A stretch of 64,000 nt of DNA, taken from positions 1 through 64,000 of the forward strand of contig JAQGMJ010000003.1 in the NCBI GenBank assembly GCA_028292405.1. The letters are read 5' to 3'. The notes below the pieces were generated by a model. That model was not told the origin of the DNA, did not search any database, and saw only the letters and a program-made list of their open reading frames with translations. Shown here piece by piece: positions 7,427-13,901 of this stretch. Source of the DNA: Betaproteobacteria bacterium. Lineage in GTDB: Bacteria > Pseudomonadota > Gammaproteobacteria > Burkholderiales > JAEUOS01. The translations under genes were made by a program, and so were the position numbers. The first letter of the stretch is position 1. The number at the start of each line of letters is the position of its first letter.

Positions 7427-8653
7427 TCACTTAGCGCGCCAAGGACTGTTTGCAGGCACCGTAGCTTGCCTAGGAGGCCCCGGAGCCACATCGACTGCCG
7501 GAGGCGTATCCAGCGTCGCCTGATAGTCAACAGGCGCCCTATCGACGGCTACGGGCTGGCCAGCCTGCACGGCTTGACCTGGTGCAGACCGAAAGGGCTG
7601 CTGCTGCGGTACCGGCGAGGCGTTAAGCGCCACATCGCGACCACGCTCCGGCAAAGTGTCATCAAACCAACCGCGCTCTACGATGAGCTTGCAGGTTTTT
7701 TCGCTTACGTCCATCCGCGTTGCTTGCTGGGTGTAGCAGCGGCAACCTTTCTTCGGCCATTCGACGCACGCAGCCGGCTTCGGAGCGGTGACTGCAGTCA
7801 TTACCTTATCGTACTTAGGCGCGCTCGACGGAAGGTCCTGCACCCTGGGTTGCTGATCGATATACCAGTCTTGCAGCTTTTCTTGCGGAGTCTTTTCGCG
7901 TTGCGCGTTGCTCTGAGTGCCGACCGTGCCGCTTGACACATTCTGCATGCCCTTTTGCTTGTCGGCATGCGCTTGCTTATCGTAAAAACCGTGAATGAAA
8001 TACGCCGCCGCCAATAGCGCAAGCGGAACGAAGATCAAGAAGTAAATCTTCGCCGGCACCCTCTTTTGAACGGTATGCACTTCCGCACTGTGATACATGC
8101 CGTAGAGGCTTTTGTCATAAAGATAGTGATGCTTTACCGATTGATCCTTTGCGGCCCTGGAGGACGGCTCCGCTTGCACACCTTGCCACTCATGCACCGT
8201 GCTTGCCTGCGCGCCCCACTTGCGGATGCTATGGAAGTGAAGCCCAGCGAGCTTACGCATATTCGCGTCGATCAAGCCGGGATGTTGCGTGACCAGATTG
8301 ATATCGTAGCCATGATGCCGATGTGTTTCACCGAGCATCACATGCGCGGGCACCACAGATCCATTGGCACGCGGGCGATACTGATTCTGCGCCTCATCGA
8401 TGAAGACAAACGAGCCATCGGGAACATCCGACCATGCCCAGGTTAGCCCGCCCTCCTCATCGGCGCGTTGCTCAGTTTTCAGCGGGTCAAACTTGATCCA
8501 ACCTGAAATGAGCAGATCGCGAACACCGCTGTAATACACATCGCGAGGCTTGTCCGGATGCGCGTCATTCCACTTCTTCTGCTCGCGCATCACGAAGCCA
8601 AGCGCATAGAGCGTCTTACCGGCCCCGGGAAGGCCCGTGAACAGGTGAATCAT
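7427..8653 (-). CDS. zot: Zot-domain assembly ATPase (inovirus pI)
   Basis: A 408-residue morphogenesis protein that powers extrusion of filamentous virions through the envelope. The Zot domain (1-190) has Walker A GLPGAGKT (8-15) and Walker B FVFIDEAQ (about 82-89). A single membrane helix lies at about 205-225 (IYFLIFVPLALLAAAYFIHGF). The C-terminal part is probably periplasmic: it holds a Pro/Gln-rich stretch and Cys residues (VEWPKKGCRCYTQQATRM) and would contact the outer-membrane exit channel. No separate secretin (pIV) gene is in the element, so a host secretin is probably used, as in CTX-type phages. Its start overlaps the DUF2523 stop in an ATGA. Confidence 0.93.
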   Translation of the reverse strand: MIHLFTGLPGAGKTLYALGFVMREQKKWNDAHPDKPRDVYYSGVRDLLISGWIKFDPLKTEQRADEEGGLTWAWSDVPDGSFVFIDEAQNQYRPRANGSVVPAHVMLGETHRHHGYDINLVTQHPGLIDANMRKLAGLHFHSIRKWGAQASTVHEWQGVQAEPSSRAAKDQSVKHHYLYDKSLYGMYHSAEVHTVQKRVPAKIYFLIFVPLALLAAAYFIHGFYDKQAHADKQKGMQNVSSGTVGTQSNAQREKTPQEKLQDWYIDQQPRVQDLPSSAPKYDKVMTAVTAPKPAACVEWPKKGCRCYTQQATRMDVSEKTCKLIVERGWFDDTLPERGRDVALNASPVPQQQPFRSAPGQAVQAGQPVAVDRAPVDYQATLDTPPAVDVAPGPPRQATVPANSPWRAK

Positions 8654-8967
8654 ATGGCGGTCTTGGCGGCACCAAGCACGAAGCTTGTGAGCGCCCCACT
8701 AGTTAAGCCAGCGAGCGCGAGCCGTGCAGCGAAAGCCGACGCAATGATGTTGACGCAGGTTCCTACCTGGAGGACGCCGAGCAGCTGAATAATGTCCGGC
8801 CCCATGCCGCCTAGTTGCGTCATCACGCCTGTCTTGAGAAACGTCATCAGCGTGTCTATACCGCGATAGGTGACGTAGGAGAGGCCGAGGGCAAGCAACA
8901 CCCTTCCAACGATGTGCGAGGCCGCAGACACAAGGCCCCCGATGAGCATTGCAATCAAGACCGGCAT
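8650..8967 (-). CDS. DUF2523 inner-membrane protein (pVI-like minor coat)
   Basis: A 105-residue, very hydrophobic protein with three predicted membrane helices (about 3-20, 22-42 and 78-102). Its size, helix pattern and position between the adhesin and zot genes match DUF2523 proteins of inoviruses, regarded as the counterpart of Ff pVI, which caps the end of the virion together with pIII. The gene starts directly after the adhesin stop (TAAATG) and ends in an ATGA overlap with zot, so all three are translationally linked. Confidence 0.85.
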   Translation of the reverse strand: MPVLIAMLIGGLVSAASHIVGRVLLALGLSYVTYRGIDTLMTFLKTGVMTQLGGMGPDIIQLLGVLQVGTCVNIIASAFAARLALAGLTSGALTSFVLGAAKTAI

Positions 8968-10500
8968 TTACTTACCCCCCTTCCAAACGATATAGAACGC
9001 TGCAATAAGCGAAAGGGCAACCAGAGCGTTACCCATGAATTGAAGATAGGGACAGAGCGATGCAAACGGGATACTCAGGACCTTGCCGTACGGCAACGAA
9101 ATCACCTTGTCAGCAGGGCACGACGCGCTATAGGGATTGGTAGTAACCAAGATTCCCGGCACGTCTACGTTGTTCACATGAAGGCGCGGATCATCCGTAG
9201 GCATCGCGCCGTCGACCACGCCCTGCCCTAACGTCGAGGTCGCATTCGGTGTCGGCGAAAGACTGCACCTGGTCGCCCATACGGACTGCGCGATCGAGCA
9301 AGCCACGCCATCACCGCTACACGCCACGATAGGGACATTGCAATCAGTACCACCGCTAATGCTATTTCCGCTCGACGGCTTGCATTGCGGATTCGTCGGG
9401 CCAGCGGTCGCGCAATAGGTATCCTGCGCCTGCGAAGTCGTCGTCACACTCGTGACACCCGCACCCGACGAAGGCACGCCATTAACCGCCGGCGCCGTTG
9501 ATGTCGTCGTCACCGTGCTGCACTGACCCGCCGTACACGTAGTCACCTGCGTCTGACTTGTACTTCCATTCGCAGAGGTCCCCGCCCCGCTCGACGTCCC
9601 GCCACCCCCGCCACCCGACCCACCGCCAGAAGCGCCGCCCGTATTTGTGTTGTTACTTCCATCACCAGCGGCAGGCGCACCAGTCGTGTTACTCGTCGTC
9701 GTATTAGAACTGCTTGACGTAGTTTGAGACTGCGTTGTATTGCCCTTTGTCGAGGGTAAACAAACAGCAACGTCGCCGATAAACCCCGACTGATTTGGTG
9801 GACTGCAAGGCGAGCCGGAAGGCTGCTGCCCCTGCGAAATATTGGACGAGCTAGGAATGTCCGTATTGGGACTACAGGTCGCATCCGCAATGTTCCCCTC
9901 TGACCACATGTTCCAAGGCGTTGTAGGGGTGCTAGTCCCCGCCACCGTCGCCGCCGCAAGGTCGATGTACTGCTGACACCCACTCACGCAGACAGACCCC
10001 CAATACTGATTGACGATGGCATGACTTGCCACGGTCCATTGCCTCTTATTCGAACCTGCTGGACATGCCTGATCGCCTGTAGGCTTCGGTATGCAGACCG
10101 TCGGACTAGCAGCGGTGATTTGCTTAGTCGCAGAACATTGAATCGATACCGGAACATTACCGTCATATATAGTGGTCCCGCACGTCGTGCAGTGCTGCAA
10201 GCAACTCGCCGAATTACCCGACTGCGGCCCCGCCACTTCGTTTACCGTGCAACCCTGAATGGCATAGACAAACGCCCCGTTGCCATGGCTCACGAGAACA
10301 GCATTGCAAGCCGAGTTATACGAATCCGCCGCAGAATCAGGGGAGCTGCCCTGCCCCACAGTATTTGGACTCCCGTTGCAGGTCACGCTTGTGTACCAAA
10401 CGTCTAGCGGCTGATCCGCATGCGCCGACACGGCGAACAATAGGCCAAGCACGAAAACTAAAAAAGCGCCGAAGCGCTTTAGCGAAAGAGTATCCACCAC
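8968..10500 (-). CDS. TspB/pIII-like attachment protein
   Basis: A 510-residue secreted protein with a signal peptide (about 1-28, FGAFLVFVLGLLFAVSAHA), a Cys-rich N-terminal region, and a long low-complexity linker of Ser/Thr/Asn and Gly repeats (about 255-330, including SGGGSGGGGGG). A second Cys-containing domain follows and a C-terminal membrane anchor (YLQFMGNALVALSLIAAFYIVW, then KGGK). This is the architecture of inovirus adsorption proteins of the TspB/pIII type: receptor-binding modules on a flexible Gly-rich tether with a C-terminal anchor. It would determine host range by binding a pilus or Tol-type receptor. The GTG at 10500 is the first start; a second GTG lies at 10497. It overlaps the tiny upstream gene (10479-10541). 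Confidence 0.87.
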   Translation of the reverse strand: MVDTLSLKRFGAFLVFVLGLLFAVSAHADQPLDVWYTSVTCNGSPNTVGQGSSPDSAADSYNSACNAVLVSHGNGAFVYAIQGCTVNEVAGPQSGNSASCLQHCTTCGTTIYDGNVPVSIQCSATKQITAASPTVCIPKPTGDQACPAGSNKRQWTVASHAIVNQYWGSVCVSGCQQYIDLAAATVAGTSTPTTPWNMWSEGNIADATCSPNTDIPSSSNISQGQQPSGSPCSPPNQSGFIGDVAVCLPSTKGNTTQSQTTSSSSNTTTSNTTGAPAAGDGSNNTNTGGASGGGSGGGGGGTSSGAGTSANGSTSQTQVTTCTAGQCSTVTTTSTAPAVNGVPSSGAGVTSVTTTSQAQDTYCATAGPTNPQCKPSSGNSISGGTDCNVPIVACSGDGVACSIAQSVWATRCSLSPTPNATSTLGQGVVDGAMPTDDPRLHVNNVDVPGILVTTNPYSASCPADKVISLPYGKVLSIPFASLCPYLQFMGNALVALSLIAAFYIVWKGGK

Positions 10501-10541
10501 GCCCCCAAGAACGCTATCAGCACGTAGATGCCACCGCCCAT
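10479..10541 (-). CDS. 20-residue hydrophobic peptide, candidate minor coat (pVII/pIX-like)
   Basis: MGGGIYVLIAFLGAWWILFR is almost entirely one membrane helix ending in Arg. AAGGGG lies 6 bp before its ATG. It sits between the major-coat terminator and the adhesin gene, whose 5' end it overlaps by 22 bp in another frame, so translation may be coupled. Ff phages encode hydrophobic pVII and pIX of about 32-33 residues in the corresponding operon; this peptide is shorter but has the right character and place. No conserved family can be claimed. Confidence 0.55.
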   Translation of the reverse strand: MGGGIYVLIAFLGAWWILFR

Positions 10542-10553
10542 GATTGACCCCTT

Positions 10554-10580
10554 AAAAAACAACCGGGGCGTCCCCCGGTT
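10554..10580 (-). terminator. Rho-independent terminator after the major coat gene
   Basis: On the minus strand AACCGGGG and CCCCGGTT form an 8-bp stem (10561-10580 with a short loop), followed by GTTTTTT (10560-10554). It lies between the major coat gene and the downstream minor-coat, adhesin and zot genes. Partial termination here would give the excess of major coat message expected in filamentous phages. Confidence 0.85.
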
Positions 10581-10619
10581 ATCGCAATTGCGTTTACTGC
10601 AGTAAAAACCGAACGAGCC

Positions 10620-10823
10620 TTACAGCGCGCGTGCGATCCACTTCCAGACCTTGACGCCGACCAGCAGCACCAGCACGGCGGCACCGACGACGGCCACTGC
10701 GGCACCGGCATCGGTGATCGCGGTGGTGACATCGGTGGTGACGATCGCCGCGTTTGCAGCCGATGCGAACGCCATGGCGACGATAGCCAACAGACCTGCG
10801 AAAAACATCTTGATGGACTTCAT
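10620..10823 (-). CDS. Major coat protein (pVIII-like)
   Basis: A 67-residue prepro-coat protein. The signal peptide has a basic start (MKSIKMFF) and ends in the cleavage motif ASAANA, leaving a mature chain of about 42 residues that begins AIVTTDVTT. The mature chain has a small-residue amphipathic segment, one hydrophobic helix (GAAVAVVGAAVLVLLVG) and a basic end (VKVWKWIARAL) that would contact the packaged DNA, as in Ff and Pf coat proteins. The ATG at 10823 follows AGAGGAG at good spacing. A strong terminator lies downstream. Confidence 0.9.
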   Translation of the reverse strand: MKSIKMFFAGLLAIVAMAFASAANAAIVTTDVTTAITDAGAAVAVVGAAVLVLLVGVKVWKWIARAL

Positions 10824-10827
10824 TGAA

Positions 10828-11316
10828 CTACTCCTCTTCAGTTGATTTGCCATCGTGAAAAACACGAGCGACGACCTTTATCCCAAAGGCCAGCGCCCAC
10901 ACCGCGCCGATGGCTAACGCGATTTGGTTACCACTGTCTATCGACAGGTTAAAAAGATTCACGGAATCCGCCTCCTGCAACCAGTTCGCTTCAGCACCAA
11001 CGGTGAAATACACAAACTCAGTCGTTACCAACCCCGTATTGATGCCGCCATTGGCGTCATACCGATAGAGATACAGCAGCACAAAATCCCCGCTTTGCAC
11101 CGGATCATGCAAACAGCCACCCGGCAGCATCATGAAGTTAGGGCTTGTGTTGTGCTTCGCTATGCCGTCGAGGACGTCACGGCAGGCCGAGCTATCAGCC
11201 CATATGCGAATGCCGTTTGTAGTGCCTTGGAACGTCCCATAGACAGCTACGCGCGCTTCAGCGGCACCGACGAGCAGACACCACAGCACTAAACTAGCGC
11301 TCCAAAAACGAGCCAT
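10828..11316 (-). CDS. Secreted membrane-anchored prophage protein
   Basis: A 162-residue protein with a signal peptide (about 1-22, WSASLVLWCLLVGAAEA), a soluble domain of about 100 residues with two Cys (SSACRDVL and PGGCLHDP, likely a disulfide), and a C-terminal membrane helix (about 132-152, IALAIGAVWALAFGIKVVARV) followed by an acidic tail (STEEE). It lies between the ssDNA-binding and major coat genes, 4 bp upstream of the latter. A role as a minor virion or assembly protein is inferred from position and topology; no family is recognised. A GTG immediately upstream (11319) could also serve as start. Confidence 0.72.
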   Translation of the reverse strand: MARFWSASLVLWCLLVGAAEARVAVYGTFQGTTNGIRIWADSSACRDVLDGIAKHNTSPNFMMLPGGCLHDPVQSGDFVLLYLYRYDANGGINTGLVTTEFVYFTVGAEANWLQEADSVNLFNLSIDSGNQIALAIGAVWALAFGIKVVARVFHDGKSTEEE

Positions 11317-11381
11317 CACGCCCCCTACAGAGAAGTTTTCCGGTACGCCAGCGGGTGGACCCGCCGTAGAGAGAAACCGCG

Positions 11382-11395
11382 TTTCGCATGCGAAA
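11382..11395. repeat. 14-bp palindrome, copy 2 (exact)
   Basis: TTTCGCATGCGAAA, identical to copy 1. It abuts the stop of the ssDNA-binding protein gene, in the short gap before the next gene, a place where a bound protein could affect transcription through the operon. Confidence 0.6.
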
Positions 11396-11701
11396 TTACG
11401 CGGCGGCCGTCTGCTTCACTGCGACGATAGGCTTCACGCCTATTACAACGAGCTTGGTCTTGCCCTTGGTCGCGCGCTGCTCGACTTCCAGCTCCGCCTG
11501 GAACGGGAACGGGTTGTGCTGAATGGACTTGATGACCTCTTCGCTGTCCACAGCCATCGCCTCCGTGCGGTAGCCAAAACCGCCCTGCGTGGGATCCATC
11601 TTGACGTCGATGTGCAACGCCAGGCTGGCGATGTTTTCGCCATCGATGTTGTATTTCATGTTCGTGGCGCCACGAACGACTTCTTTCGCAGTGAATTTCA
11701 T
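11396..11701 (-). CDS. Single-stranded DNA-binding protein (pV-like)
   Basis: A 101-residue protein directly downstream of the replication initiator, with its ATG overlapping the rep stop (ATGA). It is short, beta-rich and mixed in charge (SLALHIDVKMDP, ELEVEQRATKGKTKLVVIGV). Position and size match inovirus pV-type proteins, which coat the newly made viral strand, switch synthesis from double to single strand and present DNA for packaging. Direct sequence motifs for pV are weak, so the call rests mainly on gene order. Confidence 0.72.
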   Translation of the reverse strand: MKFTAKEVVRGATNMKYNIDGENIASLALHIDVKMDPTQGGFGYRTEAMAVDSEEVIKSIQHNPFPFQAELEVEQRATKGKTKLVVIGVKPIVAVKQTAAA

Positions 11702-12738
11702 TGCGTTCTACTCCTGAGTTCGGCCTTGATCTCCGGCCATGAGAGGCCGGACACAACCCCGGCAGGGTCGACACGCCGAGGGAGGCCCACTAGCCTCATT
11801 TCCTCGATCAGGTCTGTGCTCGATGCATCCTCCAGGGACAGCACGGCGCCTATAACCTTGCCGTAGCACCGCCGGAGATGGCTTAAAAGATGTCCAAGCG
11901 TTACCTTGGATTCGTTCTGATCGGTGGGAATTTTTTCCGCCGCTTGCTCGAGCAGTTGCTCGAGCGCCGGATAGGCCCCCGCGAAAAATTTCTCAGGCGA
12001 TTCCAATATCTCGAAAGGAATAACGCGGTCGCGATTGCCCAACTGCACCTCGAACCGGACCCACTCGCTATCGAGGTTGCCTTGCTCCTTGCCCTTCTCG
12101 TAGACGCGCAGCATCTTTCCATTTTGCGATTTGCCGATATAAAGCGTGCGTCCGTGGCAGCCATCAAGCCAGTCGCCGGCGACGCTGCTACTCGGCTCCC
12201 GACCAGAGCAGTTAAAACCGCCCTCTTCTCGCATGCGAACCGCATCGTCAACCGTGTACTCACCGTTCAAAAAATCAACGGCCAGGTCAACGCGCGTAAT
12301 GGTGCCGTTGCAACCCTGGAGCAGCTCACCAATACCGTCCCAGTCCCTCACCAAGCTAGACCCACGTCCTGTCAGCTGCAGCAGCCAGCGGCCGCGCTGC
12401 GCGTCTCCGCCGTAAGCGATGGAGCCGACCTCAATCGCCTGGCACTTAACGAACGCACAGAGAACGATGCGAGTCTCAAAACCAAACAACCCCCCTCGCT
12501 CCTCTCCAGCCAACGGCACACCCATGGTGTCGCCGAGAAACGCGATCAGCGATGGGACGCTAAGGGCGGGCCGATCGAAGGTAGCGTTTAACCAGTCGAT
12601 CTTCGCTTTCTGACTTTCCCCCCGTGTTACAGCACGGGGGGCGCCTGCGGCGCCTAGCGCGGCGCTACGCGCCCCCGCTACGGCGCCGCCAGATTGACCT
12701 TCATCGACAGATCTAAACAACCGCTTGCCTGGTTTCAC
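11698..12738 (-). CDS. Phage replication initiation protein (RstA/pII-type)
   Basis: A 346-residue rolling-circle initiator of the Rep_trans/RstA type. After a variable N-terminus, the conserved block starts KIDWLNATFDRP and continues with TITRVDLAVDFLNG (two Asp near the metal site), RTLYIGKSQNGKMLRVYEKGKEQG (the Tyr-containing catalytic region) and SEWVRFEVQLGNRDRVIP. It would nick the viral strand and start rolling-circle replication. GTG 12738 after AGGGGGA is the preferred start; the frame stays open to 12789. A perfect 9-bp hairpin lies in its 5' coding region (12618-12641). It heads the minus-strand phage operon, divergent from the hairpin-rich region 12739-13010. Confidence 0.88.
   Translation of the reverse strand: MKPGKRLFRSVDEGQSGGAVAGARSAALGAAGAPRAVTRGESQKAKIDWLNATFDRPALSVPSLIAFLGDTMGVPLAGEERGGLFGFETRIVLCAFVKCQAIEVGSIAYGGDAQRGRWLLQLTGRGSSLVRDWDGIGELLQGCNGTITRVDLAVDFLNGEYTVDDAVRMREEGGFNCSGREPSSSVAGDWLDGCHGRTLYIGKSQNGKMLRVYEKGKEQGNLDSEWVRFEVQLGNRDRVIPFEILESPEKFFAGAYPALEQLLEQAAEKIPTDQNESKVTLGHLLSHLRRCYGKVIGAVLSLEDASSTDLIEEMRLVGLPRRVDPAGVVSGLSWPEIKAELRSRTQ
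12227..12240. repeat. 14-bp palindrome, copy 3 (12/14 match)
   Basis: TCTCGCATGCGAAC, which keeps the TCGCATGCGA core; it lies inside the rep coding sequence. It is the weakest of the four prophage copies and could be coincidental. Confidence 0.45.
12618..12641. other. Perfect 9-bp hairpin inside rep, candidate origin element
   Basis: CCCCCCGTG (12618-12626) and CACGGGGGG (12633-12641) flank a 6-nt loop, TTACAG. Further GC-rich inverted repeats follow to about 12690. Some inoviruses, such as those of Xanthomonas, have the viral-strand origin inside the initiator gene, and a hairpin presenting a short loop is the usual nick site. It could also be a consequence of GC-rich coding. Confidence 0.5.
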
Positions 12739-13010
12739 GCATCCCCCTGGTGATAACAGAGCCCGGGTGCGCAAAGCCCGAGGGGGCATTGCTCCTCGCG
12801 GTCTCCAAAAACAAAAAGCCGGAAGGCCTGTTCAAGGGCGATCCGGCTGTGAAGACTGGCATACGCGCGGTTTGCGCGAGTTCGGGAGGCGTCAGGGCCG
12901 CTCACCATGTCGTGAGCGGCCCCAGGTACGTGCAACGCGAGTTCGTTGGAGCTCACCGCGCCAGCCCTTTTAAGAGATACTTCCCGAGATACACACCAGG
13001 GAGGGCAGTG
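12739..13010. other. Hairpin-rich intergenic region of the prophage (origin/packaging candidate)
   Basis: A 272-bp non-coding gap between divergent rep and the gene at 13011. It has three successive hairpins. The first is AGCCGGA (12817-12823) with TCCGGCT (12842-12848). The second is CGCGC (12864-12868) with GCGCG (12874-12878). The third is a perfect 11-bp stem, GGGCCGCTCAC (12895-12905) with GTGAGCGGCCC (12912-12922), and a 6-nt loop. This is the layout of a filamentous phage intergenic region, which holds complementary-strand origin and packaging-signal hairpins. Divergent promoters should also lie here but none stands out. Confidence 0.6.
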
Positions 13011-13301
13011 ATGGAGACTTCTGTAACTGGCAACGCCAAGCGGCCCGAGATCGACGCCAAGATTGAGGCGTGGGTAACTTCCTTCGTCGCCGACGAACAC
13101 CCGGACGGGCACGAAATGATGATCGGCATACGATCACCAGGCGGCGTCTTGTACCGCAGAATCAGCACACAGGGAATGACCGAGTTCCTGGAGTGCGTCC
13201 GATTCCTCAGCGAACACTTAGGGCTGAAAGACGAACTGCAACACTCTTCACGAGTCGTTAAAGGCTGCGACGCGATCTTCTCGCTACCCAAGCTACGTTG
13301 A
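13011..13301 (+). CDS. Small prophage protein of unknown function
   Basis: A 96-residue soluble protein I do not recognise. It begins METSVTGNAKRPEIDAKIEAW and contains MMIGIRSPGGVLYRRIS and FLECVRFLSEHLGL; its pattern is mixed alpha/beta with no membrane segment. A strong GGGAGG ribosome site lies 7 bp before the ATG. It is the first plus-strand gene right of the intergenic hairpins, divergent from rep and upstream of the HTH gene at 13425. Its position suggests a replication-control or lysogeny function, but that is inference. Confidence 0.6.
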   Translation: METSVTGNAKRPEIDAKIEAWVTSFVADEHPDGHEMMIGIRSPGGVLYRRISTQGMTEFLECVRFLSEHLGLKDELQHSSRVVKGCDAIFSLPKLR

Positions 13302-13341
13302 ACCATCCCCTGCCCCTTACCGCGTTCCCTGGCGGTTGTGA

Positions 13342-13388
13342 TACTGTTTTGTTCCTAGGTGCATTCAGCGTCATAGCGCTAAACAGTA
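13342..13388. promoter_or_regulatory. Inverted-repeat control region upstream of the HTH gene
   Basis: TACTGTTT (13342-13349) and AAACAGTA (13381-13388) form an 8-bp inverted repeat 31 bp apart. It encloses CCTAGG (13354-13359) and AGCG-TCATAG-CGCT (13367-13380). It lies in the 123-bp gap before the HTH gene at 13425, whose ribosome site is AAGGGGAAAGGG. This looks like a two-site operator, most simply for the HTH protein itself. Confidence 0.45.
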
Positions 13389-13424
13389 CCAGTACCATTT
13401 AAGTATAACTAAGGGGAAAGGGAA

Positions 13425-13901
13425 ATGACTTCGATCATTGACTTAATAGACCGTTATCTGGTAGCGAATCGAATAACACGCAACCGCTTGGCGGTAATGC
13501 TGGACATGCCAGCCTCGGCGATGTATTCGATGATGGCTGGGAACAAGTTCCCAACAGTTCAGCAGCGCATCACGATGCGCAAGATAGGCCTGGCCACGGC
13601 AGACCAACTCCTGGAAGCAGAGCTACTCTATAAGGAGTCCCTCGCCCGCCCTATCCTGGCGGCGGCCAGGACCGCGACAGCCGCACTGGCGATCTTTTTG
13701 ATAGCCACCGGCTTGATGATGACGCCTGAGATTTCGCATGCGAACTCACGGGTTCAGATGGGACCCCATCCGCCAACGAGCGCCTCTGCCATCGATCGAG
13801 ATGGCCTCGCCCCGCCGCTTAAGGCACCTGGTTGGTCTGCGTCCAGTAAACGCCGGCCCGGCCGACCGATTCGACAAAGTTGTCGTAGTGAACCGGCTTG
13901 A
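13425..13901 (+). CDS. HTH and membrane-helix prophage regulator crossing attR
   Basis: The first 118 codons are prophage; the rest, after the att core, is chromosomal sequence read through by chance. The N-terminus is an XRE-like helix-turn-helix (about 16-45, ITRNRLAVMLDMPASAMYSM). A charged helix follows (MRKIGLATADQLLEAELLYK), then one membrane helix (about 86-104, ATAALAIFLIATGLMMTP). It resembles phage-related DUF3693-type small HTH proteins, although that match is tentative. In the lysogen the product has 158 residues with a chromosomally encoded tail. In the excised circle it would have 150 and end in a basic tail encoded at 4532-4630. It may be a lysogeny regulator. Confidence 0.65.
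   Translation: MTSIIDLIDRYLVANRITRNRLAVMLDMPASAMYSMMAGNKFPTVQQRITMRKIGLATADQLLEAELLYKESLARPILAAARTATAALAIFLIATGLMMTPEISHANSRVQMGPHPPTSASAIDRDGLAPPLKAPGWSASSKRRPGRPIRQSCRSEPA
13732..13745. repeat. 14-bp palindrome, copy 4 (13/14 match)
   Basis: TTTCGCATGCGAAC lies 4 bp before the extended attR similarity that starts at 13750. A protein bound here could influence recombination at the right end or read-through of the HTH gene. Confidence 0.55.
13763..13779 (+). repeat. Right attachment-site core repeat
   Basis: ACCCCATCCGCCAACGA, identical to 4516-4532. It reproduces the 3' end of tRNA-Ser without the rest of the gene and marks the right prophage edge. Chromosomal two-component genes begin 40 bp further on. 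Confidence 0.92.

Larger units (their letters stand above)
4533..13779. mobile_element. Filamentous prophage (inovirus) inserted in tRNA-Ser
   Basis: 9,247 bp between the two 17-bp att repeats, counting one repeat copy. The minus-strand block runs rep, ssDNA-binding protein, secreted membrane protein, major coat, tiny peptide, TspB/pIII-like adhesin, DUF2523/pVI-like, Zot/pI, which is the standard inovirus order. Plus-strand genes are the serine recombinase, a ParB-like protein, a 45-residue membrane peptide and two small right-end genes. All core functions (replication, capsid, assembly ATPase, integration) look intact, so it could be inducible. Ralstonia phiRSM-type inoviruses are known to integrate at a serine tRNA gene with a resolvase-like recombinase; this element fits that type, although relatedness was not tested by alignment. 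Confidence 0.93.
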
